Counted from the stretch's first letter, positions 1-8,276 are shown. The stretch is DNA of 11,141 bases from CAVVNC01 sp963750015 (GCA_963750015.1 CAVVPU010000009.1:1-11141), one strand, 5' to 3'. The notes: generated from the sequence alone by a model not told the origin. Numbers and translations: made by a program.

Positions 1-1519
1 CCCGAACCTGATCCCCAGCTTCCTCATCCTGTGCCTGAGTGTTTCGGGATGAATGCCAAGCAACTCAGCGGCGCCTCCCTTTCCGCTCACCTTGCCCCCG
101 GCTTTTTTGAGAATGGCTTCGATGTGTCGTGCTTCTACGTCATCGAGCCGTTCGGCCTCCTGTTCGCCAAGGGCATGGCCTTCGGCCGGCACAGGAGTGC
201 GGCGGCCTGTGATACCCTCAAATGTCACGCATTTAGCGTCAGAGAGAATGATGGCCCGTTCTACCGCATTCTCCAGCTCCCGCACATTTCCGCGCCAATC
301 GTATGTCATGAGCCGGTGGATCTCGCCCGGTCGAGGGCCGGAATAACGGGCAGGACCATCTCTCGCGCCTTTTTCAGGATAAAGTGATGAACGAGGCTCG
401 GTATGTCGTTCTTCCTCTCGCGCAGAGGCGGCACCGAAATAGGGAAGACGCTCAAGCGGAAGTAGAGGTCTTCCCGAAACTGCCCGTTTCGACCAGACTC
501 TCCAGATCCCTGTTCGTGGCCGACACGACCCGCGCATCGACCTTTATCGGTTTCGTGCCACCAACGCGTTCGATTTCCTTTTCCTGGAGCACACGAAGAA
601 GGCGGACCTGCACCTGCGGCGGCAGCTCCGAGACCTCATCGAGAAAGATGGTTCCGCCCTGGGCCCGCTCGAAACGACCGCGCTTCTGCTCGATTGCCCC
701 CGTAAAGGCTCCTTTCTCGTGGCCGAACAACTCGCTGTCCACCAGGGTCTCCGGGATGGCTCCGCAGTTCACTTTGATGAGCGGCCCTTCGCCCCTGTGA
801 GAAAGGTTGTGGATGGCGTTTGCAATGATTTCCTTTCCCGTCCCGGTCTCTCCGATCAGAAGGACGGGGCTCGAAAGGGGAGCGACTCTCCGTACCTTCT
901 CCATCACCTCCCGAAGGCCGAAATCCGCGCCCACGAGCGTTTGTCCGCGCTCATTCCTCAGTTCCTTTTCGAGATATCTTTTGTCATCCTCTACAAGGTT
1001 CTTGAGCCTGTTCAGCTCCCGGTACTTAAGGTGGTTCGCGAGGGCGATCGCCGTGGGTTCGTTCACCAGCTCCCAGGCATGCACATGCTCTTCCGTATAC
1101 TTTCCTTCCCCTTCGACGCGGGCAGACAATGCCCCCACATATTTCCCCTCCAAAGTTATGGGATTGACGAGCACCGAAGAAGGGGGCCGTCCAAGGACCT
1201 TGTTCACTTCCCTGATGATCGGGTCCACTCCTAAATTGTTTGCCTTTCTGCCGCGGCGCGATTGCTCCGCCTCCTCGATGAGTCGGCGCAAGGCGGGAGC
1301 CAGAAAAAACTCTTCCGATATAAGGCGAGACCCGGAGGAATCGGCAACCGCGAGAAGGCTGAGGCACCCGGTTTCCCGGTTGTAGGACTGAATGAAGAGT
1401 TCGTCGACCGGCATGATCCGGCGCACGTACTCGAAACACCGTCCCAGGGCTTTATCGATCTCAAGGTTACCGCATATCCTCACTGACATCTCCCTGAAAA
1501 ATTCATACTCGTCGATCAT
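1..1519 (-). CDS. GAF-domain sigma-54-dependent transcriptional activator (frameshifted, runs off left edge)
   Basis: This is a bacterial enhancer-binding protein that uses ATP to remodel sigma-54 RNA polymerase at -24/-12 promoters. Seen in the translation: an N-terminal GAF-like sensor (about residues 1-165), a short coiled linker (about 166-190), then a AAA+ domain with Walker A GETGTGKE (223-230), the sigma-54 contact loop GAFTGA (270-275) and Walker B GGTIFLDE (288-295). The as-sequenced frame stops at 452. Restoring one base near 475 regains FREDLYFRLSVFP, and restoring one G near 328 regains YDWRGNVRELENAVERA. A Fis-type HTH with LGIHPETLRHRMRKLGI then follows to the window edge without a stop. 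The architecture is FhlA/NorR-like, but the ligand cannot be read from sequence. The gene is divergent from the kinase operon and is its likely activator. ATG 1519 lacks a clear ribosome binding site. An internal ATG eleven codons in is an alternative. Confidence 0.9.
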
Positions 1520-1589
1520 GGCAACATTTTAACACTGCTTTTGTCTTATTTCATATACACCGTTTCTTCGGAGACCTTTTGCAGGCAAA

Positions 1590-1625
1590 TCACATATATG
1601 ATGAATCTATTCGTCATATATGTGA
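1590..1625. promoter_or_regulatory. 36-bp inverted repeat, putative upstream activator site
   Basis: The left arm TCACATATATGATGAAT and right arm ATTCGTCATATATGTGA pair at all but one position around a 2-bp centre. Each arm contains a self-complementary CATATATG (1593-1600 and 1615-1622), and these are 22 bp apart centre to centre, about two helical turns. The repeat is centred about 96 bp upstream of the start site predicted from the sigma-54 promoter, a usual distance for an enhancer-binding protein site. The stem is AT-rich with no T-tract, so it is a poor terminator. That the divergent regulator binds here is an inference. Confidence 0.65.
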
Positions 1626-1677
1626 AATAATGTGGAATACTACTCATAACTTATTGGTATGTATAGGTTTTATCCTT

Positions 1678-1693
1678 TGGCGCAGTTAATGCT
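1678..1693 (+). promoter_or_regulatory. Sigma-54 (-24/-12) promoter
   Basis: TGGCGCAGTTAATGCT matches the known sigma-54 consensus TGGCACGNNNNTTGCW at the invariant GG and GC, with the required 12-bp register, and at most flanking positions. The predicted transcription start is near 1703-1704. That leaves a leader of about 25 nt carrying GGAGG before GTG 1729. The adjacent sigma-54 activator gene and the upstream inverted repeat support the call. Confidence 0.7.
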
Positions 1694-1728
1694 TTGGTAG
1701 CGGCATGAGATGGCTGGAGGAAATACGG

Positions 1729-1995
1729 GTGAAAACAGCGCCAAGCAAAGCGGATAGGGTTATGGATTTCCTTATGGAAGCGGCCGAATCGGTGATCGGG
1801 AGCAAACAACTCGAATCGGCGCAGGTGTTCTCTCACGAGTCGGCCCCGGCCGGCTTCAGCCTGGTTTTTACCTGGAATACGGAGTCAATTCCCGCTTGGG
1901 GAAGTGATACATCCATGGTGATTCTTGATTCGCTCAATGCGCTTGGGCTCGTCGATCACACCGTTCTCGTCGCAAGGGAAAGGAGCGGAAAATGA
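1729..1995 (+). CDS. Small hypothetical protein, first gene of the sigma-54 operon (88 aa)
   Basis: I do not recognise this family. The GTG start at 1729 is chosen because GGAGG (1716-1720) lies eight bases upstream. The in-frame ATG at 1705 falls on the predicted sigma-54 transcription start and has no ribosome site. The product is about 88 aa, has no transmembrane segment or signal peptide, and is mixed alpha/beta in appearance. It has a helical N-terminus (KADRVMDFLMEAAESVIG) and a beta-like centre (GFSLVFTWNTES). Its stop codon overlaps the kinase start in ATGA (1992-1995), so the two are probably translationally coupled. A role as a partner or regulator of the kinase is inferred from position only. 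Confidence 0.6.
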   Translation: MKTAPSKADRVMDFLMEAAESVIGSKQLESAQVFSHESAPAGFSLVFTWNTESIPAWGSDTSMVILDSLNALGLVDHTVLVARERSGK

Positions 1996-4040
1996 AATAC
2001 GACTGTTGCAGCCAGACAATCGGAGCACGGACAGGGTACGGAACCGGGAGCAGAACGGCCATGACCGGCGAAGGAATTGTACTTCTCACGGGCGCGGCGC
2101 GGATTCCGCGGCAGAAACCGGCGACCTGGCCGACTGTCCTCGGCATTGACCGTCGCGAGTTTATCGAATACGGGACCGAGACGGCCCGTATAATAGGTGC
2201 ACCGGTGGGAAAGGACGTCATCGAGGACAAGCAGGCGAAGGCGGGGCTTGAGACGCATGAGACAAGCGATCGGAAGTACCGCGCGTTGGTAGAGAACGCA
2301 AACAGCATCATGCTTACCATGGATAGGTCGGGAAGAATCACTTTTCTCAATAAATTCGCACAGCGCTTTTTCGGCTACCCTGAAGAGGAGATACTGGGAA
2401 GAAAAGCGGTCGGGACGATAGTGCCCCTATTCGAATCCACAGGCCGAAACCTCCGGAAGCTCATGGATGACATCGCAGGCAACCCGGATCGCTATGCGAA
2501 CAACGTGAACGAGAACGTGCGGCATAACGGCGAACGGGTATGGGTCGCCTGGACAAATAGAGTGATTTCCAACGGCAACGGCAGGGGGGGCGAGATACTG
2601 TGCATCGGAAACGACATAACCGAGCAGCGGCGCGCAGCGGAGGCACTGCGGGCGAGTCAACTGAAACTCTCGGATGCCATGGACCTCGCCCACATCGTTT
2701 ATTGGGAGGTCGATACGACAACCGGGGAGTTTATTTTCAACGACCCCTTCTATGCCTTTTACGGCACCAGCGCGGAACGGGAAGGCGGCTACCGGATGTC
2801 GAGAGAAGAGTACAACAAAAGGTTCGTGCACCCCGACGATATGGACCTCTTCCACCGGGCTGCGGAGAAACGGTTGGTGAGTACAGAACACGAGTACCAG
2901 AGGGACACCGGGCACCGTATCATCCGCAGGGACGGCGACGTGCGTTACATCAACGCGCGTATGCACGTGAGCCGGGACGCCACGGGCCGGGTTACCAGGT
3001 GCTACGGTGTAAATCAGGATATTACCGAGCGCAAGACGGCGGAAGAAGAGATCGCCATGCTCAAACGATCAATAGACACCCATCATGACCTTGCCTTCTG
3101 GATAGACAGTAACAACATGATTACGTATATCAACGATGCGGCCCGCAGATTGCTCGGTTACACCCGCGAAGAATTGATTGGAAAGGATATCTTCCCAATC
3201 CTCCCTCGTCGTTCGAAGGAATCGATGAAAGAGATGTGGAGACAGCTTCGAAAGGAGGGTTCTTTTGTCGACGAGTCAATATGGCGGCGCAAGGACGGCA
3301 CCGAATTTCCGGTAGAAGTCAATATCTCCCATGTTCACTTCAGGGGCAGGGCATATGCGTTCGGTTTCGCTCGCGACATCACCGAGAAAAAAAGCCTTCA
3401 GGACCAACTCCGCCACTCGCAGAAGATGGAGGCCCTCGGGACCCTGGCAGGAGGAGTGGCCCATGACTTCAATAACCTGCTCACCGTTATCATGGGCTTC
3501 GGCAGTCTCATTCAAAGGAGTATCGACCCTGACGACCCCAGGAGGGCCTATGCAGACCAAATCATAACCTCATCGGAGAAAGCAGCCGAGCTCACGCAAA
3601 GCCTTCTTGCCTTCAGCCGCAAACAAGAAATACAAGTTTCTCCCCATGAGGTGAATGCCGTCGTGTCAGGCTCGACAAAGCTCCTGAAGAGACTGCTGCC
3701 TGAAGACGTCAAACTCATGGTGAATGTTGCAGACCAGGACCTGGTCGTCATGCTCGACGTCGCCCAGATCGACCAGGTGCTCATGAATCTCACCACGAAC
3801 GCCCGGGACGCAATGCCCAAGGGTGGACTTCTTACCGTCAGCATTCATGCGGTGACCCTGGACAATGAGTTCGCGAAAATCCACGGGTTCGGCAAGCCGG
3901 ACAGGTATGCCATGCTCTCAGTCTCCGACACCGGGACCGGCATGAGCGCAGAAACGATGGCTCGGATCTTCGAGCCGTTCTTCACGACCAAAGAGGCCGG
4001 CAAAGGGACGGGGCTGGCCTTTCAAGCGTTTATGGCATAG
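1992..4040 (+). CDS. Soluble triple-PAS hybrid sensor histidine kinase, N-terminal portion (frameshifted)
   Basis: This is a cytosolic sensor kinase that autophosphorylates on histidine and passes phosphate to its receiver. There is no transmembrane segment. After about 90 unassigned residues come three PAS modules (about 93-215, 222-350 and 355-468). Each ends in a DIT-E-type exit motif (NDITEQRR, QDITERK, RDITEKK). A HisKA domain follows with GGVAHDFNNLL (phospho-acceptor H491), then a HATPase domain with N-box MNLTTNARDAM, G1 DTGTGM, F-box FEPFFTTK and G2 GKGTGL. The family continues GLGLSSVYGIVKQHDGYI. Here GLGL is broken by one missing G near 4016, so the frame ends at 4040 and the protein continues in the next frame. 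The start ATG 1992 overlaps the preceding stop and has AAGGAG seven bases upstream. Expression is probably from the sigma-54 promoter. Confidence 0.9.
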   Translation: MKYDCCSQTIGARTGYGTGSRTAMTGEGIVLLTGAARIPRQKPATWPTVLGIDRREFIEYGTETARIIGAPVGKDVIEDKQAKAGLETHETSDRKYRALVENANSIMLTMDRSGRITFLNKFAQRFFGYPEEEILGRKAVGTIVPLFESTGRNLRKLMDDIAGNPDRYANNVNENVRHNGERVWVAWTNRVISNGNGRGGEILCIGNDITEQRRAAEALRASQLKLSDAMDLAHIVYWEVDTTTGEFIFNDPFYAFYGTSAEREGGYRMSREEYNKRFVHPDDMDLFHRAAEKRLVSTEHEYQRDTGHRIIRRDGDVRYINARMHVSRDATGRVTRCYGVNQDITERKTAEEEIAMLKRSIDTHHDLAFWIDSNNMITYINDAARRLLGYTREELIGKDIFPILPRRSKESMKEMWRQLRKEGSFVDESIWRRKDGTEFPVEVNISHVHFRGRAYAFGFARDITEKKSLQDQLRHSQKMEALGTLAGGVAHDFNNLLTVIMGFGSLIQRSIDPDDPRRAYADQIITSSEKAAELTQSLLAFSRKQEIQVSPHEVNAVVSGSTKLLKRLLPEDVKLMVNVADQDLVVMLDVAQIDQVLMNLTTNARDAMPKGGLLTVSIHAVTLDNEFAKIHGFGKPDRYAMLSVSDTGTGMSAETMARIFEPFFTTKEAGKGTGLAFQAFMA

Positions 4041-4804
4041 TGAAGCAGCACGACGGATACATCACCGCGATGAGCGCCCTCGGCAAGGGGACAACTTTCA
4101 ATATATACCTCCCCCTCACCGATAGGGCGACTCTGTCCGAAGCCATCGAAAATATCGCTCCGGCGAGAGGCGAAGAAACGATCCTTGTCATTGAAGACGA
4201 TAATGACGTGAGGACCATGATGGCAACGATCCTCTCGGGCCACGGCTACACAGTCCTTGAGGCCGCCGACGGTGAAGAAGCGATCACGGTTTTCAACGAG
4301 CACGGGAAAGCCATAGACCTTGTCATCGCGGACGTGGTAATGCCGGGGAGAAACGGCAAGGAGGTGCTCGACGAGATCGCCCGCATCGACCCAAGCGTCA
4401 AGAGTGTGTTCATCAGCGGTTATACAGGCGACATTGTCCTGGAGAAGGGAGTTCGGAAAGATACGGTGGATTTCTTGCACAAGCCCGTTTCGCTCACAAA
4501 ACTGCTTACAAAGGTGAGAGCGGTGCTTGACAGGCCGGATGCGGGCCGAAAGGCGGTGGTAATGCCATTCATTACTCAAATTCATCGAATGAGAGATTTT
4601 GTCCGGATCGAAGGGCGGGGGGCCATTGATGCGGACCATTCGCAACAATTGATCCTTCAACTCGCCGTCGTTGCCGCCTTCAATCCCGAAACTAGTATTC
4701 TGATAGACCTCACTGGCACTACTCTAGAGATTGAAAATACGGGCCATCTGCTTCGTTGTGCTGCCGAGCTTGTCCGTTATAAGCACAGTTTCGGCATAAG
4801 ATAG
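4040..4804 (+). CDS. C-terminal portion of the hybrid kinase: HATPase end plus receiver domain, reading into a STAS-like protein
   Basis: The first residues (VKQHDGYITAMSALGKGTTFNIYLPLTD, split here as VKQHDGYI and GKGTTFNIYLPL) complete the HATPase domain of the kinase, so this is the same gene continued after an indel near 4016. A CheY-like receiver follows: acidic pair in VIEDDND, phospho-acceptor Asp in IADVVMPG (codon 4331-4333) and conserved Lys in HKPVS (codon 4481-4483). The receiver should end near VLDRP (about 4540). The frame does not stop there but runs through ATG 4562 into a STAS-like sequence before stopping at 4804. It could be a genuine fusion, or the kinase stop may have been lost to a further indel. 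TAATG at 4560-4564 in another frame hints at the latter. As sequenced, the frame could be called as a stand-alone response regulator starting at GTG 4040. Confidence 0.85.
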   Translation: MKQHDGYITAMSALGKGTTFNIYLPLTDRATLSEAIENIAPARGEETILVIEDDNDVRTMMATILSGHGYTVLEAADGEEAITVFNEHGKAIDLVIADVVMPGRNGKEVLDEIARIDPSVKSVFISGYTGDIVLEKGVRKDTVDFLHKPVSLTKLLTKVRAVLDRPDAGRKAVVMPFITQIHRMRDFVRIEGRGAIDADHSQQLILQLAVVAAFNPETSILIDLTGTTLEIENTGHLLRCAAELVRYKHSFGIR

Positions 4805-4950
4805 CGATGGTCATAGCAAACGACGAGGCAAGCATATCCATGGAGAAAGCACTCGAAGTGTTGATGGACATCCAATCACTCAAGTACCGAGCCTTTACAG
4901 AAATGAAAGATGCGATCGACTGGCTCGCCGAGGACGGAGGTAGGTGGTAA
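4562..4950 (+). CDS. Small STAS/SpoIIAA-like protein (frameshifted)
   Basis: The reconstructed product is about 129 aa. It begins MPFITQIHRMRDFVRIEGRG and has ILIDLTGTTLEI in the middle. Near 4798, restoring one A turns the premature stop into HSFGIKIAMVIANDEA, and the protein ends TEMKDAIDWLAEDG before the stop at 4950. The beta-alpha order, the LIDLT strand, the RY-H-F-KIAMVI strand and the closing A-WLAE helix resemble the SpoIIAA-like/STAS fold, known in partner-switching and lipid- or protein-binding roles. No phospho-serine site can be assigned with confidence. The start is uncertain because the preceding receiver frame reads into it without a stop. Lying between kinase and LuxR genes, it may be a non-enzymatic signalling partner (inference). 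Confidence 0.55.
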
Positions 4951-5057
4951 GGGGGGGAAAAGCGTATCTCGGTACAGGGATTCAGGATGCGACGACGATC
5001 GCGGCCCGTTTGTCAAGCACCGGGCTAAGCATGGCAAACGAAAGACATGGAAGGGCG

Positions 5058-6012
5058 ATGAAGGAAAGCGAGCCGAATATTCCCAATTCGCGGAGAAACC
5101 GAACAGAGTGGACGGCCCGGTTGGCCACGGACTGCCCCCGAGAACGCTATTGAGCGCAAACAGTCGGAAGAAGCCCTCAAGGAAACAGAAGAACAGTACC
5201 GCACTGTGGTGCAGCTTTCCCCGGCCGGAATCCTGATCCATGCCGATGGAAAAATCCAGTTTACCAATCCTGCTCTTGCCCGTATGCTCGGCGTCGGCAG
5301 TCAGGAAGAGCTGCGCGGGAAGCCCATTCGAGGGTTTCTTCATCCCGATTACCGGGACTTGGTGGAAGAGAGAATCAGACGCATCACGCTTGACGGAAAG
5401 AGGGCTCCCCTCGTAGAGGAGAAATTCCTTCGTGCCGATAGGACTGCTATAGACGTGAAGGTGACGAGTTTCCCATTCAAATACCAGGGGCGTGATGCGA
5501 TCATGGCAGTTGTGGAGGACATCACCCCCTGCAAACGGGCCGAAGAGGCTTTAAGGCACAGGGAACGCGAATTGGAGGAGAAGTCTGTGAATCTCGAGGA
5601 TGCCAATACCGCCCTTAAGGTAGTGCTGAGTCATATGGAAGAGGACAAAAGGACCCTTGAGAGCACCATCCTTGGCAACATCAAGGAGCTTGTATTCCCC
5701 TATATCGAGAGACTAAGGAGCAGGAGCCTGACGAAAGACCAGATGGCGTGTCTGGTGATGATAGAGTCAAACCTGAACGAGGTTATTTCACCGTTCTTGC
5801 GCAGAATAACCGCCATATACGCCAATTTCACGCCCATGGAGATCCAGATCGCGAACCTCATCAAGAACGGCCGGACAAACAAAGAGATTGCCGAAATCCT
5901 GAAGGTAGGCACGGGGACCGTTCACACCCACAGGAACAACATCAGAAACAAACTCGGTGTGCGCAACAAAGACATTAATCTACGGAGCTACCTCCTTTCG
6001 CTTCAAGAATAA
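5058..6012 (+). CDS. PAS-LuxR transcriptional regulator (5' end uncertain)
   Basis: This is a cytosolic DNA-binding regulator with a PAS sensor. The unambiguous frame gives IERKQSEEALKETEEQYR, then a PAS domain (about 5194-5535) from VVQLSPAGILIHADG to VVEDITPCKRAEE. Next comes a long helical linker (SVNLEDANTALKVVLSHMEE onward) and a C-terminal LuxR/GerE HTH. The HTH contains FTPMEIQIANLIKNGRTNKE and VGTGTVHTHRNNIRNKLGV. No start codon precedes the PAS domain in that frame. Removing one C from CCCCC at 5135-5139 joins it to the frame beginning ATG 5058 (or 5031), preceded by GGAAGGG. That 5' reconstruction is tentative; ATG 5206 would cut into the PAS domain. There is no receiver domain, so control is probably by a ligand at the PAS fold or by protein contact. 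It may be the output regulator of the upstream kinase cluster. Confidence 0.85.
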
Positions 6013-6013
6013 T

Positions 6014-6030
6014 GTAGAGAAAAGCTCTAC
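6014..6030 (+). terminator. Small hairpin after the PAS-LuxR gene
   Basis: GTAGAG, loop AAAAG, CTCTAC forms a six-pair stem two bases after the stop codon. No run of T follows, so it is a weak candidate for an intrinsic terminator. It may instead be an mRNA 3'-end stabiliser. Confidence 0.25.
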
Positions 6031-6069
6031 GATAATTCCGCAAAAACTCACCTTTTCTAGCCTTAACCC

Positions 6070-6098
6070 TTCACTGCCATAAGGCGATCAGCTATTAT
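6070..6098 (+). promoter_or_regulatory. Candidate sigma-70-type promoter for the chemotaxis operon
   Basis: TTCACT (6070-6075) and TATTAT (6093-6098) are separated by 17 bp, matching four and five of six consensus bases. The predicted start near 6105 leaves a leader of about 90 nt before the MCP gene. The rest of 6031-6193 holds no recognised gene. One frame there, reading YYERYILHVGNDDGRWYRQK (6093-6152), is open but has no start. Confidence 0.35.
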
Positions 6099-6193
6099 GA
6101 GCGGTACATACTCCACGTCGGCAATGATGACGGCCGCTGGTACAGGCAGAAGAGCGGGCAGGAAGCATCTTTGAATTCTTGCAGGGAGGAATC

Positions 6194-7819
6194 ATGAAGC
6201 TCAAAAATATCGGCATAGGCAAACGTCTTGGTTTGGGGTTCGGAGTTCTTGTCACAATCATGGCATTACTCGTCGTGACCGGCATCATGGGTGCGACTCT
6301 GCTGAACGAAAAATTCACCCACTTCGTCCAGGTCGACATGACAAAGATAGGATGTGCGACAGCAATCAAAGAAGCCGTCACGGAGATCGACAAGGGCGTG
6401 CTCGCCGTAATTGTCTCAAGGGATGAGGCGGCCAGGCAGGATGCCTTGAGAAAGATAGATGCGGCACGAACAAAATACAGGAAGGCCGTCGGAGAGTTGG
6501 AAAAGGGGGAGGACCAGGCAGAGGCGCGGAGCCTGATGGCGGCGATCAAGGACCTACTCGCTTCGGGGAAGGGGGTGAATAACCAGGTCGTTCAACTCGG
6601 CATGGCAGGGAAGACCGAGGGGGCCTCGTCTTTGTACACGACCTCCACGGCACTCACCGTCCAGAGGTTGAATCAGGCGTGCGATCAGCTCGTGAAGTTT
6701 TACGAAGACGGCGTCGGCATGACCTTCGGGAATGCACAGACGTCGTATCATAAGACCCTCGGGATTCTTATCGCGGTGGGGCTTTTCTCGATCGGTCTCG
6801 CCATAGCCATGACTATTACATTCGCGTCCGGCATCGTTACTCCAATCCGTGAGGGCATCTCTGCCGTCCAAATGCTCGAGGCAGGCAAACTTAATTTCGA
6901 CGTCGACCTCGACAGAAAAGACGAGTTCAGAGAACAGTCGGCCGCATTTAAGGGCATGGTAGAGAAGTGGAGGGACATCATAGGAAACGTGAAACGGGTA
7001 TCGGACAGCGTGGCCGCAGCGGGGACCCAGCTCTCGGCACACGCCGGGCAGATGTCGGAAGGCGCAAGCCGGCAGGCTGAGAGGGCCCATCAAGTGGCGA
7101 CCGCATCGGAGGAGATGTCACAGACCGTGGAGGACATCGCACGGAATGCCGCAAGCATCGCCTCCACTGCCAACGAAGCCGCATCGACCGCCAAAAGTGG
7201 AGGCAAGACCGTTGAAAAGGCAATCAAAGAAGTGAGGGAAATCGCCGGTACGGTTAGTGAATCCGCACAACATATCGGTGCTCTCGATGACCTTTCCAAG
7301 AGGATCGGTAACATCATTGGAATCATTAACGAGATCGCGGACCAGACGAACCTCCTTGCCTTGAACGCGGCCATAGAGGCGGCCAGGGCGGGAGAACACG
7401 GGAGGGGTTTCGCCGTGGTTGCCGATGAGGTGAGGAAACTCGCCGAGAGAACCACCGGGGCTACCTCAGAGGTAAGCGGCATCATACGAGAAATCCAGAC
7501 CAAAGTGACAAGCGCAGTCTCATCCATAGATCATGTGAGTTCCAAAGTAGAGAGGGGTGTTGACCTGTCGAGCGAGGCCGGCGTTGAACTGGAGACCATC
7601 GTGAAGAGCGTGGCAGATCTTCAACAGATGGTGCAGCAGATCGCAACGGCCATCGAGGAGATGTCGGCGACCTCCGACCAGATCAGCAAAGACATAGAGT
7701 CCATTTCCGGCGTATCCACCGACACTTCACAGTCCTCCATCGAGGTACTTAAGGCGTCGAATGAGCTTTCGCGGCTGGGCAACGATCTCCAGGGCATTGC
7801 CCGGCAGTTCGAAGTATAA
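6194..7819 (+). CDS. Methyl-accepting chemotaxis protein with four-helix-bundle sensor
   Basis: This is an inner-membrane chemoreceptor that controls CheA through CheW. The 541-aa product has a first transmembrane helix at about 12-34 (LGLGFGVLVTIMALLVVTGI) and a periplasmic helical domain of about 150 residues, consistent with a 4HB_MCP sensor. A second transmembrane helix lies at about 189-211 and a HAMP domain at about 212-265. The cytoplasmic coiled coil has its hairpin tip at about 380-400, with EIADQTNLLALNAAIEAARA followed by GEHGRGFAVVADEVRKLAER. The tail GNDLQGIARQFEV lacks the CheR-docking pentapeptide (NWETF type). ATG 6194 is preferred to ATG 6179 because GGGAGG (6184-6189) precedes it at suitable spacing. 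The ligand is unknown. It is the first gene of an MCP-CheW-MCP-CheW run. Confidence 0.93.
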   Translation: MKLKNIGIGKRLGLGFGVLVTIMALLVVTGIMGATLLNEKFTHFVQVDMTKIGCATAIKEAVTEIDKGVLAVIVSRDEAARQDALRKIDAARTKYRKAVGELEKGEDQAEARSLMAAIKDLLASGKGVNNQVVQLGMAGKTEGASSLYTTSTALTVQRLNQACDQLVKFYEDGVGMTFGNAQTSYHKTLGILIAVGLFSIGLAIAMTITFASGIVTPIREGISAVQMLEAGKLNFDVDLDRKDEFREQSAAFKGMVEKWRDIIGNVKRVSDSVAAAGTQLSAHAGQMSEGASRQAERAHQVATASEEMSQTVEDIARNAASIASTANEAASTAKSGGKTVEKAIKEVREIAGTVSESAQHIGALDDLSKRIGNIIGIINEIADQTNLLALNAAIEAARAGEHGRGFAVVADEVRKLAERTTGATSEVSGIIREIQTKVTSAVSSIDHVSSKVERGVDLSSEAGVELETIVKSVADLQQMVQQIATAIEEMSATSDQISKDIESISGVSTDTSQSSIEVLKASNELSRLGNDLQGIARQFEV

Positions 7820-7829
7820 GGAGGATGGC

Positions 7830-8276
7830 ATGAGCGAGGAAGCGCTTCAACTGGTCGCGTTCCGGCCGGCTCACGAGGAGTTCGGCATCGACATCAAGAA
7901 TGTCCAAGAGATCAACAGAATGATCGACATCACCAGGATACCGAACGCTCCCGCATACGTCGAAGGTGTGGTAAACCTCCGGGGCAAGATCATCCCTATC
8001 GTCAGCCTCCGTGCGAAGCTCAGTCTCGGGGAGGTTGAGTGGGACAAGGCGACGCGGATAACGGTCGCGGAGACCGAAGGAATAATCCTCGGCTTCATCG
8101 TCGATTCGGTTTCCGAAGTACTCAGGATACAGGATCCGGAAATAGAGGATCCCCTGAGTATCAATGGTGGAAGCGGTTCCGTGTACATCGAAGGTGTGAT
8201 CAATCTGGCGGACCGGATACTGATACTCCTTGACCTTAATGCCCTGTTAGGAGGGGACTACAGGCTCGCGGCGTAG
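7830..8276 (+). CDS. cheW: Chemotaxis adaptor protein CheW
   Basis: This is the scaffold that joins MCPs to the CheA kinase. The 148-aa product covers one complete CheW domain, with FGIDIKNVQEINRMIDITRI near the start, the conserved VNLRGKIIPIVSLRAKL (about 48-64) and GVINLADRILILLDLNALL near the end. ATG 7830 has AAGGAGG (7818-7824) five bases upstream and lies ten bases after the stop of the preceding MCP, so the two are co-transcribed. An upstream in-frame ATG at 7761 overlaps the MCP and is not favoured. A second cheW lies after the next MCP, so each receptor may have a dedicated adaptor. Confidence 0.93.
   Translation: MSEEALQLVAFRPAHEEFGIDIKNVQEINRMIDITRIPNAPAYVEGVVNLRGKIIPIVSLRAKLSLGEVEWDKATRITVAETEGIILGFIVDSVSEVLRIQDPEIEDPLSINGGSGSVYIEGVINLADRILILLDLNALLGGDYRLAA

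Larger units (their letters stand above)
1520..1728. promoter_or_regulatory. Divergent AT-rich intergenic control region
   Basis: This is the only clearly AT-rich stretch of the window. It separates the minus-strand sigma-54 activator from the plus-strand kinase operon. It holds a long inverted repeat (1590-1625), a -24/-12 promoter (1678-1693) and the ribosome binding site of the first operon gene (1716-1720). A partial copy of the repeat half-site, TCATATACAC, lies at 1551-1560. I could not find a convincing -35/-10 pair for the leftward regulator. Confidence 0.75.

Noticed and set aside
719..1385. Open plus-strand frames opposite the sigma-54 regulator
   Set aside because: They lie antisense to the conserved GAF and AAA+ coding sequence, look low in complexity and have no ribosome site.
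1520..1590. Sigma-70 promoter for the leftward sigma-54 regulator
   Set aside because: TTAAAAT close to the start resembles a -10 box, but no -35 element sits at proper spacing.
1590..1625. Inverted repeat as a bidirectional terminator
   Set aside because: The stem is almost all A/T, no T-tract follows, and it lies between the starts of divergent genes rather than after gene ends.
4005..4045. Programmed ribosomal frameshifting to join the kinase halves
   Set aside because: There is no evident slippery heptamer or downstream structure. Similar breaks in four other genes point to sequence errors instead.
6093..6196. Open frame reading YYERYILHVGNDDGRWYRQK as a small gene or gene remnant
   Set aside because: It has no start codon or ribosome site and overlaps the candidate promoter and leader of the MCP gene. 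Chance is sufficient.
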